Of a DNA stretch of 64,000 bases, positions 17,855 to 26,105 are shown piece after piece. The stretch is taken from the NCBI GenBank assembly GCA_013215945.1, contig JABSOM010000016.1, positions 18,961-82,960 of the forward strand. The letters are read 5' to 3'. Every line of letters starts with the position of its first letter. Position 1 is the stretch's first letter. This DNA is from Campylobacteraceae bacterium. Lineage in GTDB: Bacteria; Campylobacterota; Campylobacteria; Campylobacterales; Arcobacteraceae. A model generated the notes under the pieces. The model searched no databases. It was not told where the DNA came from and saw only the letters and a program-made list of their open reading frames with translations. The position numbers were made by a program, and so were the translations under genes.

Positions 17855-18400
17855 TTATACATTATTGTTTTCTTTTGTTATAAACTCTAAAGCAAGTTCT
17901 AAAGGCCCATAGCCAGAATCTGCATTAATATGCCCTGCCTCTTTTAGAATTGTCATAGGAATATTTAATTCTTTTTGCAAGTTTTTTGCTTCTTCTTCAT
18001 TTAAATAAGGGTCATTACTTGAAGCAATTAAATAAGCTTCTTTTGTTCTCAAATCTTTTGGATAAGAATAAGGAAAAAAAGTATTCAATTCTTTTATCTC
18101 ACAATTAATTCGTACGGGGGCAACCAGAAGTAATTTTTCTACTTTTAAGTTTAATTCTTCTTCTATTTGAAACCATAGAATATTTCCCAAAGAATGGCAT
18201 ACTACAATATCTGGTTTAAAGTGCTCTAATTCTTTTTTTAGATACTTCATCCATTCATTTAGTTTGGGTAAATTTTTACAAGGCAAAGAAGGAAAAGAAA
18301 CCGTATAATCTTTTTTGATTAAGTCCATAGCTAAATGCGCTTGCCAATGAGGATAAGAACTTCCACCCCACCCATGTAAAATCAGTACTTTTTTACTCAT
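17855..18400 (-). CDS. RBBP9/YdeN-family serine hydrolase
   Basis: 181 residues from the chosen ATG, a small alpha/beta hydrolase. The oxyanion segment ILHGWGGSS is near the N-terminus. The nucleophile elbow CHSLGN gives Ser70 in this numbering, with a likely acid in SSNDPY and catalytic His in EAGHINADSGYG. This fits the RBBP9/YdeN family of unknown physiological substrate. The start was chosen at TAATG, where ATG overlaps the stop of the DUF1566 gene by one base. An in-frame ATG seven codons upstream (18421) is possible but would lie inside the upstream gene. Confidence 0.85.
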   Translation of the reverse strand: MSKKVLILHGWGGSSYPHWQAHLAMDLIKKDYTVSFPSLPCKNLPKLNEWMKYLKKELEHFKPDIVVCHSLGNILWFQIEEELNLKVEKLLLVAPVRINCEIKELNTFFPYSYPKDLRTKEAYLIASSNDPYLNEEEAKNLQKELNIPMTILKEAGHINADSGYGPLELALEFITKENNNV

Positions 18401-18831
18401 TATTTCATACTCGATACACATCTTACATAGATTTTTTTATTTCTATTATCATAATAAGGCGTTCCAGAAATAAAGTGCATATAATCTGCATAAAACCAAA
18501 ACGTTCGTGCATGTGCTTTAATCGCCCAATACTGATCAGGTAAAGCATATTTAAATTCTTTTATTATATAAGTAATATCGTTCTTTTTATCAACAATTGT
18601 TTGTAACTCTTTAATATCGGGTAAGCGCCAGTTTCGTAAACCTGCATGCACTAAATTTTCACAATAAGGTTCTGCTTCTTTATGCGATTGTTTAATAGTA
18701 ACCGTAGTTTTATCATCTACCCAAATCAATTTATTTTTAAAATCTTTTACTATATTCGTAGTTGAAAATCTTACTGTATCTTTTGCAGATAAAAAAATGC
18801 AAAAAGATAATACTAATAAAATAAATTTCAT
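18400..18831 (-). CDS. Exported DUF1566 (Lcl-type) protein
   Basis: 143 residues with a signal peptide (1-17). The mature part carries the DUF1566 pattern: NKLIWVDD near the start, AEPYCENLVHAGLRNWRLPD, then an ELQTIVD helix and a C-terminal VRCVSS. This C-type-lectin-like fold is common in secreted and surface proteins. The stop is coupled to the hydrolase gene and its start overlaps the next upstream gene by 4 bases. Role unknown. Confidence 0.82.
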   Translation of the reverse strand: MKFILLVLSFCIFLSAKDTVRFSTTNIVKDFKNKLIWVDDKTTVTIKQSHKEAEPYCENLVHAGLRNWRLPDIKELQTIVDKKNDITYIIKEFKYALPDQYWAIKAHARTFWFYADYMHFISGTPYYDNRNKKIYVRCVSSMK

Positions 18832-19106
18832 GTCATTTCCTTAATATTGATTTTACTTATATTCAATAGTTCTAATTCTTCTTTTTTAAAAACTTCTAAT
18901 TCATACTTGTAGTTCTTTTTATACAATAAAGCTACCAGTTCTTTTGGTGTGTCTTTTGAAGGCGCTGCTTTATTATGCTTCTTCCACTCATCAAACTTGT
19001 CTTCATAATGTTTTAACATTCTGCCCTCAAAAGCATTACGCGTAAAAATCAAATAAATAACAAGTGCCAATAAAACTCCAAAAGGAAATAATAAATCAAG
19101 ACTCAC
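18828..19106 (-). CDS. Hypothetical single-span membrane protein
   Basis: 92 residues: one N-terminal membrane helix (about 5-22) followed by a charged, mostly helical cytoplasmic or periplasmic part. I do not recognise a family. It overlaps dxr upstream by 11 bases and the DUF1566 gene downstream by 4 bases, so it is part of the cdsA-dxr operon. Overlapping coupling on both sides argues that it is a real gene. Confidence 0.72.
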   Translation of the reverse strand: MSLDLLFPFGVLLALVIYLIFTRNAFEGRMLKHYEDKFDEWKKHNKAAPSKDTPKELVALLYKKNYKYELEVFKKEELELLNISKINIKEMT

Positions 19107-20163
19107 AATAACTCCTTACTTCTTCATCAATTAAAAAAACATCGTCAATAGTATTCGCTTTTACATGTGAAAACTTATTTAAAGCATCAAGGGTGATTTT
19201 AGGGATATCCAAAAAGCCTATTTTTGAGGCTAAGAATTTTTCAACCGCTATTTCATTCGCCGCATTTAAAACCACGCCTAAGTTTGCATTGTTTAAAATA
19301 TAGTCTTTTATTTCCCAAATAGGATAACGATCTGTTTTAATTTCTTTAAATTCCAGGGAACCTACTTCTAATAGATTTACTGGTTTTAATATTTTTTCAT
19401 CTATTCTTGTTTTTAAAGCATAAGCTATTGGTAATTGCATGTTTGCATGGGCAAAATGAGCAGTTGTACTACCATCTTTAAAATTAATCAAAGCATGAAT
19501 TAAAGACTTTGTTTCAATAATAGCATCCAATTTTGTAGTATCAAACAACCATTTTGCTTCTAATAATTCATACAGTTTATTGGTCATGGTTGCTGAGTCT
19601 ATTGTGATTTTATTTCCCATGCTCCAATTTGGATGATTAAGAGCTTCTTTTATGCTTACATTTTTTAAAGACTCTAAAGGATAGTCTCTAAAAGAGCCTC
19701 CTGAAGCAGTGATAGTCATGGAATCTATTTTTTTGTCTTGCAATAAGTACCATAAACCAAAGTGCTCAGAATCAATAGGCATTAAATTTGATTTATCTAC
19801 AAACTCTCCTGCTACTACTAAAGATTCTTTATTTGCAAGTGAAAGTTTTTTACCACACTCAATTGTTTTTAAAGAAGGTCTAAGCCCTAAAAAACCAACC
19901 AAAGCATTTAATACCATCATTGATTTTGCTTCTTCAATGACATCTAAAATTGCTTTTTCACCGTACCGTACATTCTTATGATTTACTTTATGTACATCTT
20001 CTTCTAAAGCAATCACCACAAAATAGGGATTAAATTCTTTTATTTGTTCATTTAATAAAGAAATATTTCTTCCTGCTACTAAAACCTCAACATCTAAAGA
20101 AAACTTCTTAGCAAGAATTAAGGCATTAACCCCAATAGAACCGGTTGAGCCTAATAAAATCAA
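19096..20163 (-). CDS. dxr: 1-deoxy-D-xylulose-5-phosphate reductoisomerase
   Basis: 355 residues. NADPH-dependent conversion of DXP to 2-C-methyl-D-erythritol 4-phosphate, the committed step of the MEP isoprenoid pathway. The NADPH site GSTGSIG is at residues 5-11, metal ligands Asp131 and Glu133 are in PIDSEHFG, and the flexible active-site loop carries NHPNWSMG. It is shorter than the E. coli enzyme, as is usual in Campylobacterota. It overlaps cdsA by 4 bases, an arrangement common in bacteria because both genes serve lipid and isoprenoid synthesis. Confidence 0.97.
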   Translation of the reverse strand: MILLGSTGSIGVNALILAKKFSLDVEVLVAGRNISLLNEQIKEFNPYFVVIALEEDVHKVNHKNVRYGEKAILDVIEEAKSMMVLNALVGFLGLRPSLKTIECGKKLSLANKESLVVAGEFVDKSNLMPIDSEHFGLWYLLQDKKIDSMTITASGGSFRDYPLESLKNVSIKEALNHPNWSMGNKITIDSATMTNKLYELLEAKWLFDTTKLDAIIETKSLIHALINFKDGSTTAHFAHANMQLPIAYALKTRIDEKILKPVNLLEVGSLEFKEIKTDRYPIWEIKDYILNNANLGVVLNAANEIAVEKFLASKIGFLDIPKITLDALNKFSHVKANTIDDVFLIDEEVRSYCES

Positions 20164-20918
20164 ATCACAGCTCGTAGAGTAAGTAACATAATAATAGCCC
20201 CAAATAAGAAACCATCACTTCGGTCTAATATTCCACCATGACCTGGCAAAATATCCCCAGAATCTTTAACCCCAGCTTCTCTTTTTAAATACGATTCAAA
20301 TAAATCCCCAAAAACAGAAGAAAGAGCAACAGCTACAGATACAACCAAAGCTCCAAATAAAGATAAAGGCTCAATAGCAAAAATAGTTCCTAAAATAGCA
20401 GCAGTAACAACACCACCAGCTACCCCTTCAAGGGTTTTTTTAGGACTGGTTTCACAGAATTTTGTTTTTCCTATTGATCTTCCTACAAAATAAGCCCCAA
20501 TATCAGTTCCGGCAACTATTACTAATAACCATAATAAACTCTCAATTCCAAACTCAGCATATAAAGTAAGAAGAAACAAAAAGGATGCAGTTGGATATAG
20601 CAGTGGTAAAATAATCTTTTTGTCTAGTTTTTTAGAATAAGCAAGAACAGAAGCATATACAAGTAAAAGTAAGAAAAATAAATCTTCAGCATGAGGATAA
20701 AAATAAGCCACAAACCAAAGAGCTCCAGAATAATAATAAACCTCTTGGCTTTTCATTTGAAATAATTTCATTGACTCTTGTAAAGCAATCACAAGTAAAG
20801 CCCCAAAAGTCAACCATATAATAAAATAGGAATCAAGATAACCAATAATAAGTGCAGCTAGAAATAGAATCAGCCCCGTTTTAATCCTAGTAGAACTGTC
20901 TTTTATAATATCAATCAT
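20160..20918 (-). CDS. cdsA: Phosphatidate cytidylyltransferase
   Basis: 252 residues, polytopic inner-membrane enzyme that makes CDP-diacylglycerol from phosphatidic acid and CTP. The C-terminal signature is clear: FESYLKREAGVKDSGDILPG followed by HGGILDRSDGF. About seven membrane helices precede and follow it. It is the first gene of the cdsA-dxr operon. Confidence 0.96.
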   Translation of the reverse strand: MIDIIKDSSTRIKTGLILFLAALIIGYLDSYFIIWLTFGALLVIALQESMKLFQMKSQEVYYYSGALWFVAYFYPHAEDLFFLLLLVYASVLAYSKKLDKKIILPLLYPTASFLFLLTLYAEFGIESLLWLLVIVAGTDIGAYFVGRSIGKTKFCETSPKKTLEGVAGGVVTAAILGTIFAIEPLSLFGALVVSVAVALSSVFGDLFESYLKREAGVKDSGDILPGHGGILDRSDGFLFGAIIMLLTLRAVI

Positions 20919-20990
20919 TAATAAACCTTATAATCTAATTTTTAAGACTTATTATATCAAATCTATTTATACATATTGCTTTTAAGTATT

Positions 20991-21758
20991 TTAAAATAAA
21001 TAAGAGAAAGCAAGCCCATAAAATAGTGCAGATTTTGTTTCCACTAAAGGAGATTTTGAATAAGAGACTTTGTCTAAATTATAATATTTTACAAACATTC
21101 CGTACCAAAATTTATCATCTTTTTTACTAAGACCTATTGAATTCTGCCATCCACCATAACCACTACTTGCATGATATTCACTTCTATTAGAAGTAACATC
21201 ATTCTTTTTTATCTCATAAAAATAATTGTGGTAGTCTGAATCACCCCACACTAAACCTGTTTTTAGGGTAAGTTTTATATTATTTGAAAATTCTTCTTTA
21301 TAATGTAAGTTTACATTTGCCAAATATCCTTGATATCTAATACCAGATGAGCCAACAGAAAAAACAGCACGCACAGGAAACTCAAGATCAAGACTGCTCA
21401 TTTTATTTTGCTTTAAATGATATATAAAATTAGGCCCTACTTCAAGAGTGGCATCTAAATCATCCATTCCCTCTCTTTTACTGTCCTTACTTTTAACGGG
21501 TAACATTCCTCTTAAACTAAGTTGCACTTTACTTTTTTGTGTTTTAAAATAATCACTATAGATTTCATCTCTATTAATATTAATTTTATCACTTCTGTAT
21601 TCAATATAAGGAAAGGGCAAAAAAAGATTTTTACGCTCTTTTGATCCAATATACGAAGGAACAGAGATAAAACCAAGACCTAATCCATAAGTTAATGATG
21701 ATGTTTCTTTTCCAAAAAGACTCATTGCAAAGATAAGAAGTATAAGTATTTTTTTCAT
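20991..21758 (-). CDS. MipA/OmpV-family outer-membrane protein
   Basis: 255 residues with a signal peptide (1-16) and a beta-barrel pattern ending in an aromatic residue (LAFSYLF). The N-terminal signature GLGLGFISVPSYIGSK and FPYIEYRSDKI are typical of MipA/OmpV proteins, outer-membrane scaffolds. It starts 10 bases after the stop of the hotdog dehydratase gene, so it is likely the last gene of the leftward APE operon and may serve in product export or anchoring at the outer membrane (inference). Confidence 0.88.
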   Translation of the reverse strand: MKKILILLIFAMSLFGKETSSLTYGLGLGFISVPSYIGSKERKNLFLPFPYIEYRSDKININRDEIYSDYFKTQKSKVQLSLRGMLPVKSKDSKREGMDDLDATLEVGPNFIYHLKQNKMSSLDLEFPVRAVFSVGSSGIRYQGYLANVNLHYKEEFSNNIKLTLKTGLVWGDSDYHNYFYEIKKNDVTSNRSEYHASSGYGGWQNSIGLSKKDDKFWYGMFVKYYNLDKVSYSKSPLVETKSALFYGLAFSYLF

Positions 21759-21768
21759 TGTATGCCTT

Positions 21769-22128
21769 TTAAATTTTAGAAGGGATTACCACTGTTAAGG
21801 TGCCCTTTGAATATATTCTATTATTAAAAATAACTTCGAAATCATATTCACTCATATTTTCAAGTTCAACATTTTTTATCACTTTTACAATACATTCACA
21901 TTCTTTTAATACTTTAAGTTCCAAAACATTTTTAATATTTATTAAAAACCCTATCTCAGGCTTATCTTTCTCTTCATTTAAAAAAGCAGCACTACTTTGA
22001 GCCGCTGCTTCACATAACATAGCAAGACTAGGAACATAAGGAAAAGAACATTTAACAAGTACTTCTTTCTTTTTTAATTCTAATACTTCTTTAGCAAAAA
22101 GCATAGGTGCTAAATGTGGTAAGTTCAT
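21769..22128 (-). CDS. ApeP-like hotdog-fold 3-hydroxyacyl-ACP dehydratase subunit
   Basis: 119 residues. The N-terminus LPHLAPMLFAKEV corresponds to the LPH-x-PPMLLLD start of ApeP/FabA-like hotdog proteins, with the central helix VPSLAMLCEAAAQSSAAF. In studied aryl polyene systems an ApeI-ApeP pair dehydrates the growing 3-hydroxyacyl-ACP; the gene at 24233 would be the partner. The ATG overlaps the stop of the ketosynthase-like gene (ATGA). Assignment rests on the motif and the cluster context. Confidence 0.75.
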   Translation of the reverse strand: MNLPHLAPMLFAKEVLELKKKEVLVKCSFPYVPSLAMLCEAAAQSSAAFLNEEKDKPEIGFLINIKNVLELKVLKECECIVKVIKNVELENMSEYDFEVIFNNRIYSKGTLTVVIPSKI

Positions 22129-22766
22129 ACTTCAACGCCTATCACATTAGCGCTTTTTTTAAAATTCATCGCAATATTTAGCATTGCACGCATTGAAATA
22201 GGAACATTAATTTCAGATTTATTTGTTTTGTAAAACAAACTTTCTTCTTCCTGTGTTATTTTAACCCTTAAAGCAACAGCACATTCAAGGTAATTTTGAC
22301 ACTTATTTAATACATCAATATTTTCAATATTAATTGTTTCACTGCACAGTAATAAAAGTTCATCATTATCCATAGCTTTTACGGCTGCAACCTTTAACAC
22401 AGACAAAGATGTACGATCTCCTGAAGAAATAGTTAATATCTCTTCTTCATTGTTATGTAAAATAGATGCATAAGAAACAGCTGTATTATAAACAGAGTTT
22501 TGAAAATCAGTAGGAGAAACTGTTTCTTCATTCAAAATAGATTTTAATATTTTTGAAGTCGCTAACAATTCTCCAAAAGCAGTTCCATAAATAATTCTTC
22601 CTTTTGTGAACCTTATATTGTTCATTAATTCAAGAAGTAACTTTGATGCTTTTGTTAAACGACGTCTTTGCATCATTTTTGGAACAATTTTTTTTGTATT
22701 TAATGAACTTATTTCATTTTCACCATATAAATAGCTGGCATCTAAAATTTTTAAATTAATCTTCAT
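22125..22766 (-). CDS. Chain-length-factor-like ketosynthase (ApeC-type)
   Basis: 213 residues of the short beta-ketoacyl-synthase-like N-terminal family (Ketoacyl-synt_2 type). The position of the active-site cysteine is occupied by a Gly/Asp segment in TISSGDRTSLSVLK, so it cannot condense by itself. In aryl polyene synthesis such a protein pairs with the true ketosynthase and sets chain length. ATG is chosen at TAATG, overlapping the stop of the ketosynthase gene; an in-frame GTG lies two codons earlier. Order ACP-KS-CLF-DH in overlapping frames points to one operon. Confidence 0.75.
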   Translation of the reverse strand: MKINLKILDASYLYGENEISSLNTKKIVPKMMQRRRLTKASKLLLELMNNIRFTKGRIIYGTAFGELLATSKILKSILNEETVSPTDFQNSVYNTAVSYASILHNNEEEILTISSGDRTSLSVLKVAAVKAMDNDELLLLCSETINIENIDVLNKCQNYLECAVALRVKITQEEESLFYKTNKSEINVPISMRAMLNIAMNFKKSANVIGVEV

Positions 22767-23878
22767 TAACACAGTCCAAAAAGTAATGAGGTATTGTTTC
22801 CACCAAATGCAAAAGAGTTACTCAAAGCGTAAGAAACTTTTTTTTCTATTGTTTGTAGAGGAAAGTTTAGTTCATTATTTTCTATCTCATTTAGATTATT
22901 ATTGGGAGTAATAATTTGTTTTTGTAAAACCATACATGTAATAATAGCTTCCAAAGCGCCAGAAGCTCCTAATGTATGTCCTGTAATAGATTTAGTTGAG
23001 CAAACATAAGGTTTGTAATTTTTAAATAAACTGTGTATTGCAGCAGTTTCTGATGCATCATTTGCTTTTGTTCCTGTTCCATGAGCATTAATATAATCTA
23101 CGTCTTTTATATCAATATTTCCACTAAAAAGTGCATTTTGCATCGCGCGTTTTGCACCCTTACCTTCTGGATGTGGTTGTGTCATATGATGAGCATCTGA
23201 AGAGTAACCTACTCCACAAAAAAGAAGAGAATTTTCTTCTTTTTTATCTTGTAATAATAAAACAGCAATAGCTTCAGATACATTCATTCCATTGCGATTT
23301 TTATCAAAAGGTTTACATGGTTCAGAAGATAAAACACTTAAACCAGAAAACCCACATACCGTGGTATGAGATAAAGAATCAATCCCTACGACTAAAACAT
23401 TTTTATATATACCTTTATTAATTACTTCTTTAGCGTAAGCCAAAGCATTTGCACTTGAGGTACAAGCAGTTGAAAAAGAGACATCATCCCTAAAAGAAAA
23501 CTTCTCTTGTAAAAATACAGCAATAGAAGAAATCATATGTTTTTTATAATCAATATTTTTATAGTCTTTATTTTTTAAATAAGAGTTTTCAGTGTGTAGC
23601 ATTCCTCCAACAGAAGAACCTACAATTAATAAAGTATCATCAAAATTTTGTAATGAAGAATTATTCAAAACATTTAAGCATTTCTCATATAAAAGTTGAT
23701 CAAATGTTTTATTCGTAGATATTTTACCAATGCAGGAAATTTTTGAAGGAACATAATATTCATCTAAAGTAAGAGTGTTTTTGTTTAAACAAATAGATTC
23801 AAATAAATCTAATGAGTTATCTCCCGCGCATGAAATACAATCAAAATGATTGATATATACCGTATTAAACTTTGTCAT
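22766..23878 (-). CDS. Beta-ketoacyl-ACP synthase of the aryl polyene pathway
   Basis: 370 residues, FabF-like thiolase fold. The full catalytic triad is present: Cys139 in STACTSSANA, His266 in NAHGTGTKAND and His301 in KSITGHTLGASGA. It catalyses decarboxylative condensation of malonyl-ACP with the polyene acyl chain. The gene overlaps the ACP gene by 14 bases. FabF proper is usually about 410 residues, so this is slightly short. The role is inferred from the neighbours. Confidence 0.92.
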   Translation of the reverse strand: MTKFNTVYINHFDCISCAGDNSLDLFESICLNKNTLTLDEYYVPSKISCIGKISTNKTFDQLLYEKCLNVLNNSSLQNFDDTLLIVGSSVGGMLHTENSYLKNKDYKNIDYKKHMISSIAVFLQEKFSFRDDVSFSTACTSSANALAYAKEVINKGIYKNVLVVGIDSLSHTTVCGFSGLSVLSSEPCKPFDKNRNGMNVSEAIAVLLLQDKKEENSLLFCGVGYSSDAHHMTQPHPEGKGAKRAMQNALFSGNIDIKDVDYINAHGTGTKANDASETAAIHSLFKNYKPYVCSTKSITGHTLGASGALEAIITCMVLQKQIITPNNNLNEIENNELNFPLQTIEKKVSYALSNSFAFGGNNTSLLFGLC

Positions 23879-24116
23879 TTATATAAGATAATAAGTTTTT
23901 TACAGATGAAAAAATATCTTGGTAGTTTTCAGTACTAGTGATTTTTACGCCATATTCTTTTTCGATCATTAATACAAGCTCAATTGAATCAACTGAATCT
24001 AATCCTAAACCATCATCGCCAAACAGTTCTTCTTCATCAGAGATTTCATCAATACTCATATCTTCTAAATTCAAGCCATTTATAAGTACTTGTTTAAACG
24101 CATCACTTGTTATCAT
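23865..24116 (-). CDS. Acyl carrier protein of the aryl polyene cluster
   Basis: 83 residues, acidic four-helix ACP. The phosphopantetheine attachment site is Ser41 in GLGLDSVDSIELVL. It is the only ACP in the cluster, whereas characterised aryl polyene clusters usually encode two. An AAGG ribosome site 8 bases upstream supports the ATG at 24116. It is the first gene of the leftward operon, read from the divergent promoter region. Confidence 0.93.
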   Translation of the reverse strand: MITSDAFKQVLINGLNLEDMSIDEISDEEELFGDDGLGLDSVDSIELVLMIEKEYGVKITSTENYQDIFSSVKNLLSYINDKV

Positions 24117-24145
24117 ATCTCAAAGCCTTATCAAAATTAAGCACG

Positions 24146-24151
24146 ATTATA
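24146..24151 (-). promoter_or_regulatory. Candidate -10 element of the leftward APE operon
   Basis: TATAAT on the minus strand, 30 bases ahead of the ACP start codon, in the 116-base divergent spacer. No clear -35 element is visible, which is usual in this phylum. Confidence 0.45.
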
Positions 24152-24203
24152 GTTAAATTCATCTTGTAACTATCTTATAATTTAGCTTTAACATTGTTTT
24201 TTG

Positions 24204-24209
24204 TATTAT
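24204..24209 (+). promoter_or_regulatory. Candidate -10 element of the rightward APE operon
   Basis: TATTAT preceded by TTG, 23 bases ahead of the first rightward gene. It is back-to-back with the leftward promoter, so one spacer could control both halves of the cluster. Confidence 0.4.
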
Positions 24210-24232
24210 GGAAATTATAAGGGCAAGAAAGA

Positions 24233-24550
24233 ATGGAATTATTAAAAGATTTATTCACAGTAAAAGAAAAGTCTGACTACACCTATATCCTAAGCTTAGC
24301 AAGTAAAAATCATCCTGTGTTTAAAGCACATTTTTTAGGCAATGAAATGTTAGCTGGGTTCTTACAAATAGATATTATTTCATTACTTATGTGCCATAAA
24401 ATTATTTCAATTAAAAAAGCAAAATTTTTATCATTGATAAAACCAGAAGATGTTTTAGAATTTAGAATTACTAGTAAAGATAATATTAAATACAAAGTTC
24501 TAATATACAAAGAAAATAAAAAAATGAGTGAAATACTATATGAAATCTGA
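24233..24550 (+). CDS. ApeI-like hotdog-fold dehydratase subunit
   Basis: 105 residues resembling FabZ. HPVFKAHFLGNEMLAGFLQI matches the FabZ signature HPxFPGHFPGxPxxPGVLQ, retaining the His of the AHF motif but with a degenerate Pro/Gly pattern. It would form a hetero-complex with the ApeP-like protein encoded at 21769 to dehydrate 3-hydroxyacyl-ACP. First gene of the rightward operon; it ends 11 bases inside the glycosyltransferase gene. It is short for FabZ (about 145 residues) but typical of ApeI. Confidence 0.78.
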   Translation: MELLKDLFTVKEKSDYTYILSLASKNHPVFKAHFLGNEMLAGFLQIDIISLLMCHKIISIKKAKFLSLIKPEDVLEFRITSKDNIKYKVLIYKENKKMSEILYEI

Positions 24551-25244
24551 TCAAATAATAGTAGTTATTCCTACTTTGGATAATGATAAAACTATTCAAG
24601 CTGTTGTTAATGATGTAATTGTTCATGGATATAAAGTTATTGTAGTTGATGATGGATATAGAAATCCAGTAAAAAACATACTCTCTAAACATGAAAACCT
24701 CATAATTTTAAGGCATGAGACAAACCTTGGAAAAGGGGAAGCAATTTTAAGCGGGGCAAGAAAAGCACGTGAACTTGCTTATGAGTATTTTATTTCCTTT
24801 GATGGAGATGGACAACATTTAGCCAGTCAAATTCAAAAAATAATTGTTTCTTGTAATGAGAAAGATCAAATCATTATAGGTGCGCGAAATTTTGATATTA
24901 AAAATGTTCCAAATGGCTCTAAGTTTGGTAGATGGTTTAGTAATTTCTGGGCCTGTTGGGATACGGGACAAGAAATTAAAGACTCCCTCTCTGGCTTTAG
25001 ACTTTACCCTACTTCAATTCTTGATTTAGATATTAAAACTTCACGCTTTGATTGGGAAATGGAAGTTTTAGTTAAACATTCTTGGGAAAAAAGAGTGATT
25101 AAAGAAATTATTATTGAGTGTTATTATCCAAGTGCCCAAGAAAGAGTAAGTCATTTTAAAAAGTTTTGGGATACTGCTGCTATTGTAGTAGTACACTTAA
25201 GATTATTGCCTATTAAGTTCTTTTACAAAAAAAGATTTAAATAA
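24540..25244 (+). CDS. Family 2 glycosyltransferase
   Basis: 234 residues from the ATG at 24540 (a GTG four codons earlier is the alternative). GT-A fold: VVIPTLDNDKTI, VIVVDDGYRNP and the metal/nucleotide-sugar DxD site in SFDGDGQHLAS, followed by FGRWFSNFWACWDTG and SLSGFRLYP. Dolichol-phosphate-mannose-synthase-like glycosyltransferases occur in aryl polyene clusters, where they probably help build the lipid or sugar anchor. It abuts the acyltransferase gene directly (TAA then ATG). Confidence 0.88.
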   Translation: MKSDQIIVVIPTLDNDKTIQAVVNDVIVHGYKVIVVDDGYRNPVKNILSKHENLIILRHETNLGKGEAILSGARKARELAYEYFISFDGDGQHLASQIQKIIVSCNEKDQIIIGARNFDIKNVPNGSKFGRWFSNFWACWDTGQEIKDSLSGFRLYPTSILDLDIKTSRFDWEMEVLVKHSWEKRVIKEIIIECYYPSAQERVSHFKKFWDTAAIVVVHLRLLPIKFFYKKRFK

Positions 25245-26105
25245 ATGAGCAAGAAACAAAGAGGTTCTGCTTTTAGTATTAAATTTGCATTTACTTTATA
25301 TAAATATTTTGGTTATAATTTTATATATTATTTTATATATTTGATCAGCGCTTTTTATTTTTTATTTGCAACAAATGTCAAGGATGCTCTTAAAATTTAT
25401 TATAAAAAACAAGGAATTCCTTTTTCTTCTTTATTTTATTATCAACATTTAAGAATGTTCGCAATTACTATGGTAGATAGGTTTATTTCTAAATATGACC
25501 CAGATTCTTATACTTTTATTTATGAAAATAAAGACGAGCTAAGAAAAAAATTAGATTCCAAAACAATTTTACTTTTCTCTCATTTTGGGGGTTGGTCAAG
25601 TGCTGCTAATAAAGCAATAACGAATAATACTATTAATATTGTAATGCAAGAAGTTATGACGAAGGGGATTAAAGATATTGAGGATTCTATCCCTAATAAA
25701 AAAGACAATTTAAATATTATAGACTTAAATCAAGGTGCCATTAAGGTATCCATTGATATTGCAAATGCCCTAAGTAACGATGAGATCATAGCGCTAATGG
25801 CAGATAGAGCTAGTAATAAAAAGAATAGGCATAAAAGTGATTTTTTTAATGAACAAGGATTATTTAATGAAAATCCTTTTAAAATTGCTTATAAAACAAA
25901 CACGCCCATGTTAATATATTTTGTTATTTATAAGAAAAAACAATGTTATGAAGTCAAAGTGATTGAATTAGAATTTGATTATACGTTAAAAGAAAAAGAT
26001 GCTATTAAAAAAGCAATCAATAATTATGCCCTTAGTTTTGAAGAAGTTTTAAAACAACATCCAAAACAATGGTTTAATTTTTATAATTTTTGGAGTGAAG
26101 AATGA
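25245..26105 (+). CDS. LpxL/HtrB-like acyltransferase
   Basis: 286 residues with an N-terminal membrane anchor (about 20-42). The acyltransferase motif SHFGGWSSA holds the His of the HxxxxD/E group, and a second motif LMADRASNKKNRHKSDFF matches the LpxL family, which acylates lipid A. In aryl polyene clusters this enzyme is thought to attach the polyene chain to a lipid anchor. The stop overlaps the ammonia-lyase ATG by 4 bases. Confidence 0.85.
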   Translation: MSKKQRGSAFSIKFAFTLYKYFGYNFIYYFIYLISAFYFLFATNVKDALKIYYKKQGIPFSSLFYYQHLRMFAITMVDRFISKYDPDSYTFIYENKDELRKKLDSKTILLFSHFGGWSSAANKAITNNTINIVMQEVMTKGIKDIEDSIPNKKDNLNIIDLNQGAIKVSIDIANALSNDEIIALMADRASNKKNRHKSDFFNEQGLFNENPFKIAYKTNTPMLIYFVIYKKKQCYEVKVIELEFDYTLKEKDAIKKAINNYALSFEEVLKQHPKQWFNFYNFWSEE

